The notes below the pieces were generated by a model that made no database searches, was not told where the DNA came from, and saw nothing but the letters and a program-made list of their open reading frames with translations. 64,000 nucleotides of DNA from Pigmentiphaga humi (GTDB lineage: Bacteria > Pseudomonadota > Gammaproteobacteria > Burkholderiales > Burkholderiaceae_B). The position numbers and the translations under genes are program-made. The number at the start of each line of letters is the position of its first letter. The first letter of the stretch is position 1. The stretch covers positions 54,212 through 118,211 of the forward strand of contig NZ_UWPJ01000036.1 of the NCBI RefSeq assembly GCF_900606115.1, written 5' to 3'. Shown here one piece after another: positions 44,019-53,351 of the stretch.

Positions 44019-44803
44019 GAGTGATCTTTATTGCTTGTCTTGGTGGCAGCGGGCTCGCCCTCGTCGGTGTCCGCCTGCTGTGTCGTCCTATTCGTATCGT
44101 CGTCGCCATCGCCGGCCGGCGACGACGCATCGGCGGCTTCCTGCGGCACGTCGGCCGCGGCTTCCGCGGAGTCTTGCTCTGCTGCTGCCGCGCCCCCCTC
44201 GGTCACGGCACCTTCGTCCGCCGCGCCGGGCGCGTCCATGGACAGCGACAGATCGCCCGAGCCGCCCAGGCCGCTCAGCGCGGCAACCGACTCGGCCGAC
44301 TCCAGCGGCGGCAGTTCATCCAGCGCCTTCAGGCCCAGATCGTCCAGGAAATGGCGGGTGGTGCCGAACAAGGCTGGCCGCCCTGGGGCGTCGCGGTGCC
44401 CGATGACCTCGATCCAGCCGCGGTCCTCGAGCGCCTTGACCACTTGCGAGGACACCGTGACGCCGCGGATCTCCTCGATGTCGCCGCGCGTAACGGGCTG
44501 GCGGTAGGCGACGATGGCCAGCGTCTCCATCACAGCCCGCGAATACTTCGGCGGCCGCTCGGGATTGAGCCGTTCCAGGTAGGGCCGCATCGCTGCGCGG
44601 CTCTGGAAACGCCAGCCACTGGCTAGCGCGACCAGCTCGATGCCGCGGTCGGCCCAGGTCTGGTGTATGTCCTGCAACAGGGCGCGTATCGTATCGTTGC
44701 CGACCTCATCGGCGAACAACTTGCGCAGTTCCGGCAACGGCAACGGTTCCTGCGCGCACAGCAGCGCTGTTTCCAGCACGAGTCTTGCCTCGCTGGTGTT
44801 CAT
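44015..44803 (-). CDS. scpB: Segregation and condensation protein B
   Basis: ScpB dimerises and joins ScpA and SMC in the chromosome condensin. The 262-residue protein has two winged-helix domains (about residues 5-165; [26 protein letters not shown] is the signature region, key part [17 protein letters not shown]) and a disordered acidic C-terminal tail of about 80 residues. scpA is not adjacent in this window. The rluB start overlaps its stop, and a promoter with a 264-nt leader lies upstream. Confidence 0.94.
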   Translation of the reverse strand: MNTSEARLVLETALLCAQEPLPLPELRKLFADEVGNDTIRALLQDIHQTWADRGIELVALASGWRFQSRAAMRPYLERLNPERPPKYSRAVMETLAIVAYRQPVTRGDIEEIRGVTVSSQVVKALEDRGWIEVIGHRDAPGRPALFGTTRHFLDDLGLKALDELPPLESAESVAALSGLGGSGDLSLSMDAPGAADEGAVTEGGAAAAEQDSAEAAADVPQEAADASSPAGDGDDDTNRTTQQADTDEGEPAATKTSNKDHS

Positions 44804-45067
44804 GAGCGTGCGATCAAACGGGTGTAATCCGTATGGTTCCCAATACGGGCGATGTTCTTAGAGCGTATGGCCTGGGCGCCTCGTCCGGATCCGGGACGGG
44901 GCTGGCGAAGTTCTCGTGGTACCGAACCCGCCTGGGGCTGACTCGGGAGTCATGACGCAGCCAGCGGCTTCGTGGCCGACCGGCCCAGCCCGGATACTGA
45001 CGGACCTGGGCGCCGGCTACCGGCATTCCCGCAGCCCCCCGCGGGCGCAAGGGATGACTCCCGCAGC
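44804..45067 (-). promoter_or_regulatory. Long structured leader upstream of scpB
   Basis: The predicted transcript runs about 264 nt before the scpB ATG. It can form many stem-loops, among them GCCGG-TAG-CCGGC and, 26 nt before the ATG, CCGTAT-8 nt-ATACGG (44829-44848). No known riboswitch signature was recognised. A 78-codon frame in it has no ribosome site and resembles nothing known to me, so it is not called. Confidence 0.5.
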
Positions 45068-45073
45068 GGGCCT

Positions 45074-45102
45074 AGTGTAGCGCCTGCTCGCGCTTGTCAC
45101 AA
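45074..45102 (-). promoter_or_regulatory. Promoter upstream of scpB
   Basis: On the minus strand TTGTGA (45102-45097) and TACACT (45079-45074) are separated by 17 bp. It is the clearest promoter between the DUF1488 gene and scpB and would start transcription near 45067. Confidence 0.6.
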
Positions 45103-45245
45103 GCATCCGGCGGAAAATGGCCCCATGCTCCGCCCACTTCGTGAGATTACCGCCCCACGACGAGGCGCTTTTTGCCTTGGAGCGCCCCGGCGGGCAGAAA
45201 ACCGAGGCCGGAGCCCACCCCGCAGCGGGACCGCTCAGGCCCTCC

Positions 45246-45515
45246 TCAAGCCTGGAAGTCGCCCGTCCCCAACTGGACAATGCCGCTGGTCGGCGTTCCC
45301 ACCGCTTCGGAGGCTGCAGTCAGTATCTCGTGGCGGCCCCGGTGGAACGCCGCCAGCAGCGCATCCGGCGTGGCGTCGGCTGCGCCGAAATGCTGCCGCA
45401 GCACGTCGCTGGAAATCTCGAACTCCTGGCTCTTGCGGCCCTCGAACCGGGCGGTGAAGCGAACGGCGCCGTCGAACACGGCGGGCCGGACCTCTCTGGC
45501 AAGCTCTGTCGTCAT
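45246..45515 (-). CDS. DUF1488 protein
   Basis: An 89-residue soluble protein of the DUF1488 family (RPAVFDGAVRFTARFEGRK; FEISSDVLRQHF; ALLAAFHRGRHEI). The family is of unknown function and common in Proteobacteria. It is divergent from siaA with a 226-bp gap, and about 140 bp upstream of the scpB promoter. No good terminator separates it from scpB, so some cotranscription is possible. Confidence 0.8.
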   Translation of the reverse strand: MTTELAREVRPAVFDGAVRFTARFEGRKSQEFEISSDVLRQHFGAADATPDALLAAFHRGRHEILTAASEAVGTPTSGIVQLGTGDFQA

Positions 45516-45741
45516 CAGCCTGTCTCCGATAGTCTGTACCTGGGGGCGATTCGCACGCGGCGATCTTTGACTCTAGGCCCAAGTCCGTGTCGCGTCCACC
45601 CCAGCCGTGGTAATGCGAGGTATACCCTGCAACCACCGGCTACGTAGGCATGCCAGCAACGTTACGTTGCACGCTTGACGCGCGACCGGCACAATCGCGG
45701 CTTTGCCGGATCAGCGCATCGAATCGGCTCAGGGAGAATGC

Positions 45742-47724
45742 ATGGCCATGCTGGGATTGAGAGGTAAATCGTTGCTGGCTCTGCTCTTTGCCTGCGCCCT
45801 CGCCTTGATACCGGCGGCGCTGCTCGCCTGGCAAGGCATCAACGCGGTGCGCGAATATTTCGGCATGGCCTATGCCCGCAACCATACCGAACTGAACGAA
45901 CAGAAACTGCTCGCGCCGGTGGTGCGCGAACTCGCGCTGGCGCAGCGCATGGCGGGCTCGTCCCTGACGCTGGCATGGATGCGCAATCCGTCGGATACTG
46001 CGGCGCGCGCCCGCTTCTTCGAAGAAGCCCGGGGCTACCAGCACGACTTCAGCGATCACTCCTATTTCGTAGTCGACGGCACCCCGTCGTATTACTACAA
46101 CGACAGCAAACAGCCGGCGGTGGATACGCCGCGCTATACCCTACGCACCGACCAGGGCAAGGACGCCTGGTTTTTTTCAACCATGCAGGACCCCTCGCCG
46201 TACGACCTGCAGGTGGACGTCAACCACGACATGGGCGTCACCAAGGTCTGGTTCAACGTCCAAGTGCGCGACGGCGACCGCAAGCTCGGCATGATAGGCA
46301 CCGGCCTGGACCTGAGCACCTTCCTCAAGGGCTTCCTCGAAGGCGTGGAAACCGGCGTGACGCCGGTCATTTTCGATCGCGAAGGCAACATCCAGGTCCA
46401 TCCCGACCGCAGCCGCATCGCCCTCAAATCGATGTCGTCCGACGAGGCCAACCGGCGCACCGCGCTGAGCCTGGTCCAGAATGCCCGGGAACGCGAGGCC
46501 CTGCAGCAGGCCATCCAGGAAGCCAACGCCCAGCCGGGCCGCACGGTATCGCTGTTCGCCACCAGCGCCGGCTCGCGCTCGGCCATTACGCTGGTCTACC
46601 TGCCCAGCCTGCGCTGGTACGTCATGACGATGGTGGACTTGAACGTGGCCCGCGTCGTCAACTTCCAATGGCTCACGCCCGCGCTGGTCTCGCTGCTGGC
46701 GCTGCTGGCCCTGCTGCTGCTGGGCTTCGGCTACGCGGTCGAACGACTGGTGCTGGGACCGCTGCGCCGCCTGCAGCACACGGCGCAGGCCATGTCCGCC
46801 GGACGCTACGACGTCCAGCTTCCCGTCGAGGGCAAGGACGAGATCGGCGAACTGAGCCGGGCCTTCAACGTCATGGCCGAAAAAGTGCGCTCGCATACCG
46901 CCGAACTCGAGAACCGCGTGCGCGAACGCACCAAGGCGCTGGAGGAAGCCAATCGCCAGATGGCCGCTACGCACAAGACGATCGACGATTCCATCGACTA
47001 CGCCAGCCTGATCCAGCGCGCCATCCTGCCCAATCGGCAACTGGTCCATTCGCTCGGGCCGCATCACTTCGTACTGTGGAAGCCGCGCGACGTCGTGGGC
47101 GGCGACTTCTACGTGTTCCGCCCCGATGGCGACAACTGCCTGCTGGGTGTGGTCGACTGCGCCGGGCACGGCGTGGCCGGCGCGCTGATGACCATGCTGG
47201 CGCGCGCGGCCATCGACCACGCCATCAGCGAAACCGGGCCCGCCGATCCCTCCGCCATCCTGGCCCGCACCGATGCCGCCATGCGCGCCATGCTGCAGGA
47301 TGCCGAACTGCCGCGCGCGCTCGCCACCAATATGGATGCCGGGCTGGTCTATGTGGATCGGCGTGCTGGACAGCTATATTTCGCGGGCGCGAAAATGACG
47401 CTTTACGCGAGCGACGGCCAGGAAATCGAAGAGTTCAAGGGCGGCCGGCGGGCATTGGGCGAGAAGCGCGTGGGCAACTACGCCAACATCGCCCTGCCCC
47501 TGGCGGGCCGCACGTTCTACCTGATCACCGACGGGCTGCTGGACCAGTCGGGCGGAGAACACGGCTTCGGATTCGGCAACCGCCGTCTCGTGGAATTGCT
47601 TCAGTCGGTGGCCGGGCTCGGGCTGGACGCGCAGGCCCGGGCGATCGCGCAAGCCCTGGACGAGTACCAGGGAGCGCAGCCGCAGCGCGACGACATCACC
47701 GTCCTGTCCTTCAAATTCGATTAA
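45742..47724 (+). CDS. siaA: SiaA: membrane-bound PP2C-type phosphatase of the Sia signalling pathway
   Basis: A 660-residue receptor-phosphatase. In order: membrane segment (LLALLFACALALIPAALLAW), a large periplasmic Cache-like sensor (about residues 40-295), a second membrane segment (LVSLLALLALLLLGFGYAV), HAMP (about residues 330-385), coiled coil, and a SpoIIE/PP2C domain with metal-binding motifs DVVGGDFY, VVDCAGHGVAGALM, ITDGLLDQ and RDDITVL. In Pseudomonas SiaA dephosphorylates SiaC. The ATG at 45742 follows GGGAGA; a TTG further upstream is not needed. The four sia genes follow within 25 bp of each other. Confidence 0.9.
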   Translation: MAMLGLRGKSLLALLFACALALIPAALLAWQGINAVREYFGMAYARNHTELNEQKLLAPVVRELALAQRMAGSSLTLAWMRNPSDTAARARFFEEARGYQHDFSDHSYFVVDGTPSYYYNDSKQPAVDTPRYTLRTDQGKDAWFFSTMQDPSPYDLQVDVNHDMGVTKVWFNVQVRDGDRKLGMIGTGLDLSTFLKGFLEGVETGVTPVIFDREGNIQVHPDRSRIALKSMSSDEANRRTALSLVQNAREREALQQAIQEANAQPGRTVSLFATSAGSRSAITLVYLPSLRWYVMTMVDLNVARVVNFQWLTPALVSLLALLALLLLGFGYAVERLVLGPLRRLQHTAQAMSAGRYDVQLPVEGKDEIGELSRAFNVMAEKVRSHTAELENRVRERTKALEEANRQMAATHKTIDDSIDYASLIQRAILPNRQLVHSLGPHHFVLWKPRDVVGGDFYVFRPDGDNCLLGVVDCAGHGVAGALMTMLARAAIDHAISETGPADPSAILARTDAAMRAMLQDAELPRALATNMDAGLVYVDRRAGQLYFAGAKMTLYASDGQEIEEFKGGRRALGEKRVGNYANIALPLAGRTFYLITDGLLDQSGGEHGFGFGNRRLVELLQSVAGLGLDAQARAIAQALDEYQGAQPQRDDITVLSFKFD

Positions 47725-47748
47725 GGCGTATCTCTGCGCGGAGTCAAG

Positions 47749-48291
47749 ATGGATTCGATCGACCTGTTCGCCATGCGGGAGAGCTTCAACCGCGACCGCA
47801 TCATGCTGTGCTTCAATGGCCCGATCTCACGCAGCCTGATCGAGGAAATCGGCAACGCCCTGCGCAACTATCTCGAGGCCGAGCACGTCCAACCCTCTTC
47901 GGCCATGGACGTCTTCGGAACCTACATCGAAATGACGCAGAACATCCGCCACTATGCCAGCGCGCACGGCTATGCCGAGCACGAGGCAACGGCCACCGTC
48001 GTCGTCGCCAACAAGGACAGCGGCCGCCACGTGGTGTCGGCCGGCAACGTCGTGGAGACCGCCGACGGCCATGCGCTGGTAGATCGCATCGAGGCGCTCG
48101 CCCGGCTCGACAAGGCGCAGCTGAAAGCCAGCTACAAGGAACAATTGCGCAAACCGCGCGAAGCCGACATCAGCAGCGGCGCCGGCCTGGGCCTCATCGA
48201 CATCGCGCGCAAGGCCAGCGAACCGCTGTCCGCCTCGCTGCGGGAAATATCCCCCGGCCGCTCGTTCTTCAGTCTGCGTGCGGTCATCTAA
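47749..48291 (+). CDS. siaB: SiaB: kinase of the Sia pathway
   Basis: A 180-residue protein with the SiaB-family (DUF6272) kinase fold: a GHKL-like core with NALRNYLEAE, an N-box-like stretch FGTYIEMTQNIRHYA, and SGAGLGLIDIARKAS as glycine-rich nucleotide lid. In Pseudomonas it phosphorylates SiaC on a threonine, opposing SiaA. It lies 24 bp after siaA and 15 bp before siaC. Confidence 0.88.
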   Translation: MDSIDLFAMRESFNRDRIMLCFNGPISRSLIEEIGNALRNYLEAEHVQPSSAMDVFGTYIEMTQNIRHYASAHGYAEHEATATVVVANKDSGRHVVSAGNVVETADGHALVDRIEALARLDKAQLKASYKEQLRKPREADISSGAGLGLIDIARKASEPLSASLREISPGRSFFSLRAVI

Positions 48292-48306
48292 GTAAAGAGC
48301 ACCTGT

Positions 48307-48684
48307 ATGAGCAACCTCACTATTTCAGGCAGCCAGTCCACGCCCGCCATTTCCGGCGACTGGGAAACCGGCGTGCTGACCATGACGGGCGATTCGTACC
48401 CGGAAAATTCATACGACTTGTTCAACGGCGTGATCGACTGGGTCGAACGCTTCCTCCGCGACGGCAAACGCCCCCTGTCGCTGGAGCTGCACCTGCTGTA
48501 CCTGAACACCAGCAGCGTGCGGGCAATCATGGACGTATTCGACATGCTGGAAGACGCACATACCGGCGGTCATCCGGTAAGCGTAAACTGGCACTATGAC
48601 CGGCGTAACGAACGTGTGGCAGAACTCGCCTCCGAGTTCAAGGAAGATTGCTCGTTTCCCTTTGCCATCGTCGCCCACGACTGA
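48307..48684 (+). CDS. siaC: SiaC: phosphorylatable switch protein (DUF1987)
   Basis: A 125-residue STAS-like protein of family DUF1987. The switch threonine falls at residue 68 in HLLYLNTSSVRAIMD, the same number as in Pseudomonas SiaC. Unphosphorylated SiaC binds and activates the diguanylate cyclase SiaD; phosphorylation by SiaB blocks this. It is followed by siaD after 12 bp. Confidence 0.9.
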   Translation: MSNLTISGSQSTPAISGDWETGVLTMTGDSYPENSYDLFNGVIDWVERFLRDGKRPLSLELHLLYLNTSSVRAIMDVFDMLEDAHTGGHPVSVNWHYDRRNERVAELASEFKEDCSFPFAIVAHD

Positions 48685-48696
48685 ACCGCAGCAACC

Positions 48697-49482
48697 ATGA
48701 AACGCACTACCGAGGATCTTAGCCGGCGCATCGAGCGCCTGCTGGCCGCGCCGGAACACCAGGGCAACCCCTTGCGCCCAGCACTGGAAGAACTCTGGCA
48801 CGCCTTCCTCGAGCAGTCCTCCAGGCTGGACCGGGTCACCCACATCTCCGACGGCTACCAGTCGCTGGTCAAGCAGCGGGAAAACGACCTCGACGAACGC
48901 TTCCAGAAGCAATTGCGCAAGCTCGAGAAGCTGGCCCGGATCTCCGACCACTACCAGCGCATGATGCAGGACCTCAACGTCGCGCTAAGCGACGCCTCCA
49001 ACCGCGACGTGCTCACCGGTTTGCCCAACCGACGCCACCTGATGCACCGCCTCAAGGAAGAAAGCGGACGCTCTGCCCGTTCCGGCCAGCCCTACACCGT
49101 CGCGATGCTGGACATCGACCACTTCAAGCGCGTCAATGACACGCTCGGACACGCGGCAGGCGACCGGGTGCTGATCGAGATCGGCCAGATCCTGCAGGGC
49201 TCGCTGCGCGAATACGACCTGTGCGGCCGCTGGGGCGGAGAGGAATTCATGCTGGTGCTCCCCGGCACCACGGAGGCCTCCGCCCAGGTGCTGGCGCAGC
49301 GCATCTGCCAGCGCATACGCGACCATGCCTGCATGCCGGCGGACATGCCGTCCATCAGCGCCAGCGTGGGCATCAGCGCCTATCGCCAGGGCGAGCACTA
49401 TTCCGACACCGTCGAACGCGCGGACACGGCCCTGCTGGAAGCCAAACGCCGCGGCCGCGACTGCATCGTGCTGGCGGACTAA
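48697..49482 (+). CDS. siaD: SiaD: diguanylate cyclase
   Basis: A 261-residue soluble GGDEF enzyme making c-di-GMP. The N-terminal 90 residues are helical and should form the stalk that SiaC binds. The cyclase domain (about residues 100-260) has DVLTGLPNRRHLM, DIDHFKRVND, the active-site loop RWGGEEFMLVLPG, and an allosteric inhibition site REYD five residues before it. Hence it should be active and subject to product inhibition. It is the last gene of the siaABCD operon. Confidence 0.92.
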   Translation: MKRTTEDLSRRIERLLAAPEHQGNPLRPALEELWHAFLEQSSRLDRVTHISDGYQSLVKQRENDLDERFQKQLRKLEKLARISDHYQRMMQDLNVALSDASNRDVLTGLPNRRHLMHRLKEESGRSARSGQPYTVAMLDIDHFKRVNDTLGHAAGDRVLIEIGQILQGSLREYDLCGRWGGEEFMLVLPGTTEASAQVLAQRICQRIRDHACMPADMPSISASVGISAYRQGEHYSDTVERADTALLEAKRRGRDCIVLAD

Positions 49483-49609
49483 AGCCGGCCGAGCCCGCCC
49501 GTCCGCCGCACCGCAGCGACATGCTCGCCGCACGCACGCGCCAAACGCTTCGCAGCCCGCTTTCCCGCTCTGCCGTACCCACTATCTGCAGCCTGATTCC
49601 CTACACGGT

Positions 49610-49638
49610 TTGCATTGCAATAATGAACGGTATATAAT
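49610..49638 (+). promoter_or_regulatory. Promoter of the initiator tRNA gene
   Basis: TTGCAT (49610-49615) and a perfect TATAAT (49633-49638) are spaced by 17 bp, with the tRNA starting 15 bp downstream. This is one of the strongest promoters in the window, as expected for a stable RNA. Confidence 0.8.
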
Positions 49639-49652
49639 TCATTTATTCCAGA

Positions 49653-49729
49653 CGCGGGGTGGAGCAGTCTGGCAGCTCGTCGGGCTCATAACCCGAAGGT
49701 CACAGGTTCAAATCCTGTCCCCGCAACCA
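49653..49729 (+). tRNA. initiator tRNA-fMet (anticodon CAT)
   Basis: A 77-base cloverleaf beginning CGCGGGGTGGAGCAG and ending in an encoded CCA. The anticodon CAT is at 49687-49689 in a stem with three G-C pairs (GGGCTCATAACCC), and position 1 (C) faces A at 72 without pairing. Both are hallmarks of initiator rather than elongator tRNA-Met. It matches E. coli tRNA-fMet closely. Confidence 0.97.
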
Positions 49730-49735
49730 GATTAG

Positions 49736-49773
49736 AAACGGCCTCGATGCGCATGCATCGGGGCCGTTTGCTT
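49736..49773 (+). terminator. Terminator after the initiator tRNA
   Basis: AAACGGCCTCGATG pairs with CATCGGGGCCGTTT (one T-G pair) around a 6-base loop, followed by GCTTT. It lies 7 bp beyond the tRNA's CCA end. Confidence 0.8.
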
Positions 49774-49967
49774 TGCAGCGACGGTTGACCGCTTTCTTCG
49801 AACCGCAAGCGCCGGATGCGGCGGCAATGCTCGGGGGCGCACCGGTCCGGTGACGACGCAGGCAAACCCCGTCCGGCCCGCCCGCTACCTCTCGTATACT
49901 TGAGCCCGCGCCCCCGGATATCTTCATGATGGCCGGCAAGGCGGCGCCTCCGCTTCCTGGACACGCC

Positions 49968-50579
49968 ATGACCGCTCCTCAACGCGCCCTCACGTATTTC
50001 CCGGCTCCTCGCACGCAGCGCTATTGTTCGCAGTGCGGCAACCTGCTGGCGCGCCGCATTCCCGACGACGACAACCGCGTGCGCGACCTCTGCGATCATT
50101 GCGGCGCCATCCACTACCAGAACCCGCGCATGGTGCTGGGCACCATACCGGTCTGGGAAAAGCAGATCCTGCTGTGCCGGCGCGCCATCGAACCGCGCCA
50201 CGGCTACTGGACGCTGCCGGCCGGCTTCATGGAGCTGGGCGAAACCACGGCACAGGGGGCGGCGCGCGAAACCCAGGAGGAAGCCGGCGCGCGCATCGAG
50301 ATGGGGCCGCTGTTCGCGGTGCTCGACATTCCCCACGTCGATCAGGTCCACTTCTTCTACCTGGCCCGGCTCGCCGACCTCGAATTCGAGCCCGGCCCGG
50401 AAAGCCTGGAAGCGCGCCTTTTCGAGGAGGACGAGATCCCCTGGGACGACCTGGCGTTCCGCTCGGTCGCCACCGCGCTGCAACTGTTCTTCGCCGACCG
50501 GGCCCGCGGCAGCTTCCAGATCCACACAGATACGCTGCAGCGCGGCATCGAACCGCTGCCCGTTCCCCCCACGCCTTGA
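49968..50579 (+). CDS. Nudix hydrolase with zinc ribbon
   Basis: A 203-residue protein with an N-terminal zinc ribbon ([19 protein letters not shown]) and a Nudix domain whose box is [22 protein letters not shown]. This layout resembles NADH pyrophosphatase-like and ADP-ribose-type Nudix enzymes; the SQPWPFPxS tail motif of NudC is absent, so the substrate is open. The start [11 protein letters not shown] is preferred to an upstream ATG. It is the first gene of a string with aat, bpt and pyrD. Confidence 0.87.
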   Translation: MTAPQRALTYFPAPRTQRYCSQCGNLLARRIPDDDNRVRDLCDHCGAIHYQNPRMVLGTIPVWEKQILLCRRAIEPRHGYWTLPAGFMELGETTAQGAARETQEEAGARIEMGPLFAVLDIPHVDQVHFFYLARLADLEFEPGPESLEARLFEEDEIPWDDLAFRSVATALQLFFADRARGSFQIHTDTLQRGIEPLPVPPTP

Positions 50580-50599
50580 ACCCCGCGCCAAATCCGCGC

Positions 50600-51355
50600 A
50601 TGCCGGCCCTGCTCGGGCCCGACACGCCGTTCCCGCCCCTGGACCAGGCGCTCGAGCATCCGCCGGGCCTGCTCGCAGTGGGCGCCGACCTGTCCCTGGA
50701 ACGGCTGCGCGATGCGTACATGCGCGGCATTTTTCCATGGTACCTGCCGGGCGAACCCATACTCTGGTGGAGCCCCGATCCGCGCATGGTGCTGTTCACA
50801 GACCGCTTTTCGCCGTCGCATTCGCTGCGCAAGAAGTTGCGCCAGGTGGCGCGCGACCCGGCTGTCGAGGTACGCGTGGATACGGCTTTCGAGCAGGTCA
50901 TGCGCGCGTGCGCGGCGCCGCGCGGCGACGAGCGTTCCGGCACCTGGATCACGGCACCCATGCAGCGCGCCTACCGGCAATGGCACGTCCTGGGCCAGGT
51001 CCATTCCATCGAGACCTGGATGGATGGCGAACTGGCCGGCGGCCTGTACGGCGTCAGCCTGGGCAGGATGTTCTACGGCGAATCCATGTTCACCCGGGCC
51101 ACCGACGCCTCCAAGATCGCGCTGGCCTACCTGGTCGGCTTTCTGCGGCGCCACGGGGTGGCCATGATCGACTGCCAACAGGACACGCGGCACCTGTCGT
51201 CGCTGGGCGGCCACGTGATTGCGCGTGCCGAGTTCGAGCGGCTGATTGTAAAATCGACTCGCCTGCCCGGCCTGCCCTGGCGCGCCGGCAGGCTGCTTCC
51301 CAGCGGCGAGATCGCCGCGCGGGACCCATCCGACGTTGCGGCCCCGGCCGGCTGA
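50600..51355 (+). CDS. aat: leucyl/phenylalanyl-tRNA-protein transferase
   Basis: Aat adds Leu or Phe to proteins with N-terminal Arg or Lys, marking them for ClpS/ClpAP. The 251-residue protein has [39 protein letters not shown] and [15 protein letters not shown], all family signatures. A TTG 24 bp upstream is an alternative start that would overlap the Nudix stop. bpt follows after 7 bp, so two N-degron transferases are cotranscribed. Confidence 0.96.
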   Translation: MPALLGPDTPFPPLDQALEHPPGLLAVGADLSLERLRDAYMRGIFPWYLPGEPILWWSPDPRMVLFTDRFSPSHSLRKKLRQVARDPAVEVRVDTAFEQVMRACAAPRGDERSGTWITAPMQRAYRQWHVLGQVHSIETWMDGELAGGLYGVSLGRMFYGESMFTRATDASKIALAYLVGFLRRHGVAMIDCQQDTRHLSSLGGHVIARAEFERLIVKSTRLPGLPWRAGRLLPSGEIAARDPSDVAAPAG

Positions 51356-51362
51356 TCCGCGC

Positions 51363-52163
51363 ATGACGCACCTTCGAGAACTTCCCTTCGCCACGTTGCA
51401 GTTCTACGCCACCGCGCCCTACCCGTGCAGCTACCTCGGCGACCGCATGGCCCGCTCGCAGGTCGCCACGCCCAGCCACCTGATCAACGCCGACGTCTAT
51501 TCCGAACTGGTGCGGCTAGGGTTCCGGCGCAGCGGCGTATTCACCTACCGCCCGCATTGCGACGGCTGCCGCGCCTGCGTGCCGGTGCGCGTGCCGGTCG
51601 CGCGCTTCCGGCCCAGCCGCACGCAGGCGCGCACCTGGAAACGCCACGCCGGGCTGCAGGTGTTCATCGCCGAACTGGCGTATTCCGCCGAGCACTACGC
51701 GCTCTACCAGCGCTACCAGTCGACCCGCCACAAAGGCGGCGGAATGGACCAGGACAGCCGCGAGCAATACGCCCAGTTCCTGCTGCAGAGCCGGGTCAAT
51801 ACGCGCCTGGTGGAGTTCCGCGACGCCCAAGGCAGCTTGCTCATGGTGTCCATCATGGACGTGCTGTCCGACGGCCTGTCGTCGGTCTACACCTTCTACG
51901 ATCCCGATGCCGCCGGCAGCCTGGGCACCTGGAACATCCTCTGGCAGCTGGAGCAGTGCCGGGTTCTGGAACTGCCCTATCTGTACCTCGGATATTGGAT
52001 CGCCCAGAGCTCCAAGATGGCCTACAAGGTGAACTTCCGCCCCCTGGAAATGCTGCTCGACGGCGAATGGCGCGAATATGTCAGCCCTGCCGGCGCGCAA
52101 GACTCGGATCCTTCCTTTCCCACTTCCGGCAGCCACCCGGCATCGCCGTCCCCCTCCAACTGA
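51363..52163 (+). CDS. bpt: aspartate/glutamate leucyltransferase (arginyl-transferase family)
   Basis: Bpt transfers Leu to N-terminal Asp or Glu, the bacterial acidic N-degron enzyme. The 266-residue protein has the N-terminal cysteine cluster region ([23 protein letters not shown]) and the GNAT-like C-terminal domain with [20 protein letters not shown] and [17 protein letters not shown]. It lies between aat and pyrD, as in many Betaproteobacteria. The last 20 residues are a Ser/Pro-rich tail. Confidence 0.95.
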   Translation: MTHLRELPFATLQFYATAPYPCSYLGDRMARSQVATPSHLINADVYSELVRLGFRRSGVFTYRPHCDGCRACVPVRVPVARFRPSRTQARTWKRHAGLQVFIAELAYSAEHYALYQRYQSTRHKGGGMDQDSREQYAQFLLQSRVNTRLVEFRDAQGSLLMVSIMDVLSDGLSSVYTFYDPDAAGSLGTWNILWQLEQCRVLELPYLYLGYWIAQSSKMAYKVNFRPLEMLLDGEWREYVSPAGAQDSDPSFPTSGSHPASPSPSN

Positions 52164-52174
52164 CCCCATTGCCG

Positions 52175-53212
52175 ATGTCCGCGCTTTTCCACGCCTACCC
52201 ACTGCTGCGCTCCGCCCTGTTTGCCCTCGAACCCGAAACCGCGCACGCGCTGACGCTGTCCGCCCTGGACCGCCTGCATGCGCTGGGCTGTACGCGCCGC
52301 GCTCCCATTCCCGGCCGGCCAGTGCGCCTGATGGGCCTGCAACTGGCCAACCCGGTCGGCCTGGCCGCCGGACTGGACAAGAATGGCGACCACATCGACG
52401 CGCTGGGCGGCCTGGGTTTCGGCTTCCTGGAAATCGGCACGGTCACGCCTCGACCCCAGGCCGGCAATCCGCTGCCGCGCCTGTTCCGCCTGCCGCGCGC
52501 GCAGGCGCTGATCAACCGGATGGGCTTCAATAACGGTGGCCTGGACGCTTTCCTCGCCAACGTGGCCCGCAGCCGCTACCGGAGCCGGGGCGGCCTCCTG
52601 GGCCTGAACATCGGCAAGAATGCCGATACGCCCATCGAACGCGCCGCCGACGACTACCTGGCCGGCCTGCGCGCGGTCTACCCCCATGCCGACTACATTA
52701 CGATCAACATTTCCTCGCCCAACACCCAGAACTTGCGCAGCCTGCAGGGCGCCGACGAGTTGTCGGTGCTGCTGCGCCAACTGGGCGAGGCGCGCGACGA
52801 ACTGGCAGCCAGCCATGGCCAGCGCGTGCCGCTGGCCGTCAAGATCGCGCCCGACCTGGACGACGGCCAGGTGGACGCGATCGCCGACCTACTGCCGCGC
52901 TACGGCATAGACGGCGTCATCGCGACCAATACCACCCTGTCGCGCGAAGCCGTGCAAGGGCTGCCCCATGCAGGCGAAGCAGGCGGGCTGTCCGGCGCGC
53001 CGGTGCATCAGGCCTCGCTGCGCGTGATCGAACGCCTGCGCCGCCAGGCCGGGCCGGCGCTGGCCATCATCGGCGTGGGCGGCATAATCGAGGGCCGGCA
53101 TGCCATGGACAAACTCGCGGCCGGCGCGGACGCCGTCCAGGTCTATACCGGCCTGATCTACCGCGGTCCGGAACTCGTTGCCGAGTGCATCCGCGCCACC
53201 GCCGCCGGCTGA
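52175..53212 (+). CDS. pyrD: dihydroorotate dehydrogenase (quinone), class 2
   Basis: PyrD oxidises dihydroorotate to orotate in pyrimidine synthesis, passing electrons to membrane quinones. The 345-residue protein has the class-2 N-terminal amphipathic segment, [26 protein letters not shown], and the catalytic-base loop [17 protein letters not shown] and YTGLIYRGP bind FMN. It is the last gene of the Nudix-aat-bpt-pyrD string. Confidence 0.96.
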   Translation: MSALFHAYPLLRSALFALEPETAHALTLSALDRLHALGCTRRAPIPGRPVRLMGLQLANPVGLAAGLDKNGDHIDALGGLGFGFLEIGTVTPRPQAGNPLPRLFRLPRAQALINRMGFNNGGLDAFLANVARSRYRSRGGLLGLNIGKNADTPIERAADDYLAGLRAVYPHADYITINISSPNTQNLRSLQGADELSVLLRQLGEARDELAASHGQRVPLAVKIAPDLDDGQVDAIADLLPRYGIDGVIATNTTLSREAVQGLPHAGEAGGLSGAPVHQASLRVIERLRRQAGPALAIIGVGGIIEGRHAMDKLAAGADAVQVYTGLIYRGPELVAECIRATAAG

Positions 53213-53351
53213 CCGGTCGCCACGCATGGCCGGTTGTTCAGCAAAGGCATCGCTTCGATCTCGCCAGGCCCCATGGGCCCGGCACGCGAGTGCCGTCCGA
53301 TTTCACAATATGGGATAAACTAACGGGATCGCGTAGAGGCTCACTCACGAC

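Noticed and set aside
44814..45050. 78-codon frame in the scpB leader
   Set aside because: No ribosome site, Arg/Pro-rich composition as expected of random GC-rich DNA. Left as part of the leader and flagged for ribosome profiling.
44804..45067. Known riboswitch (TPP, cobalamin, glycine, SAM/SAH) or 6S/SRP RNA in the scpB leader
   Set aside because: None of the conserved core motifs of these RNAs could be found on either strand.
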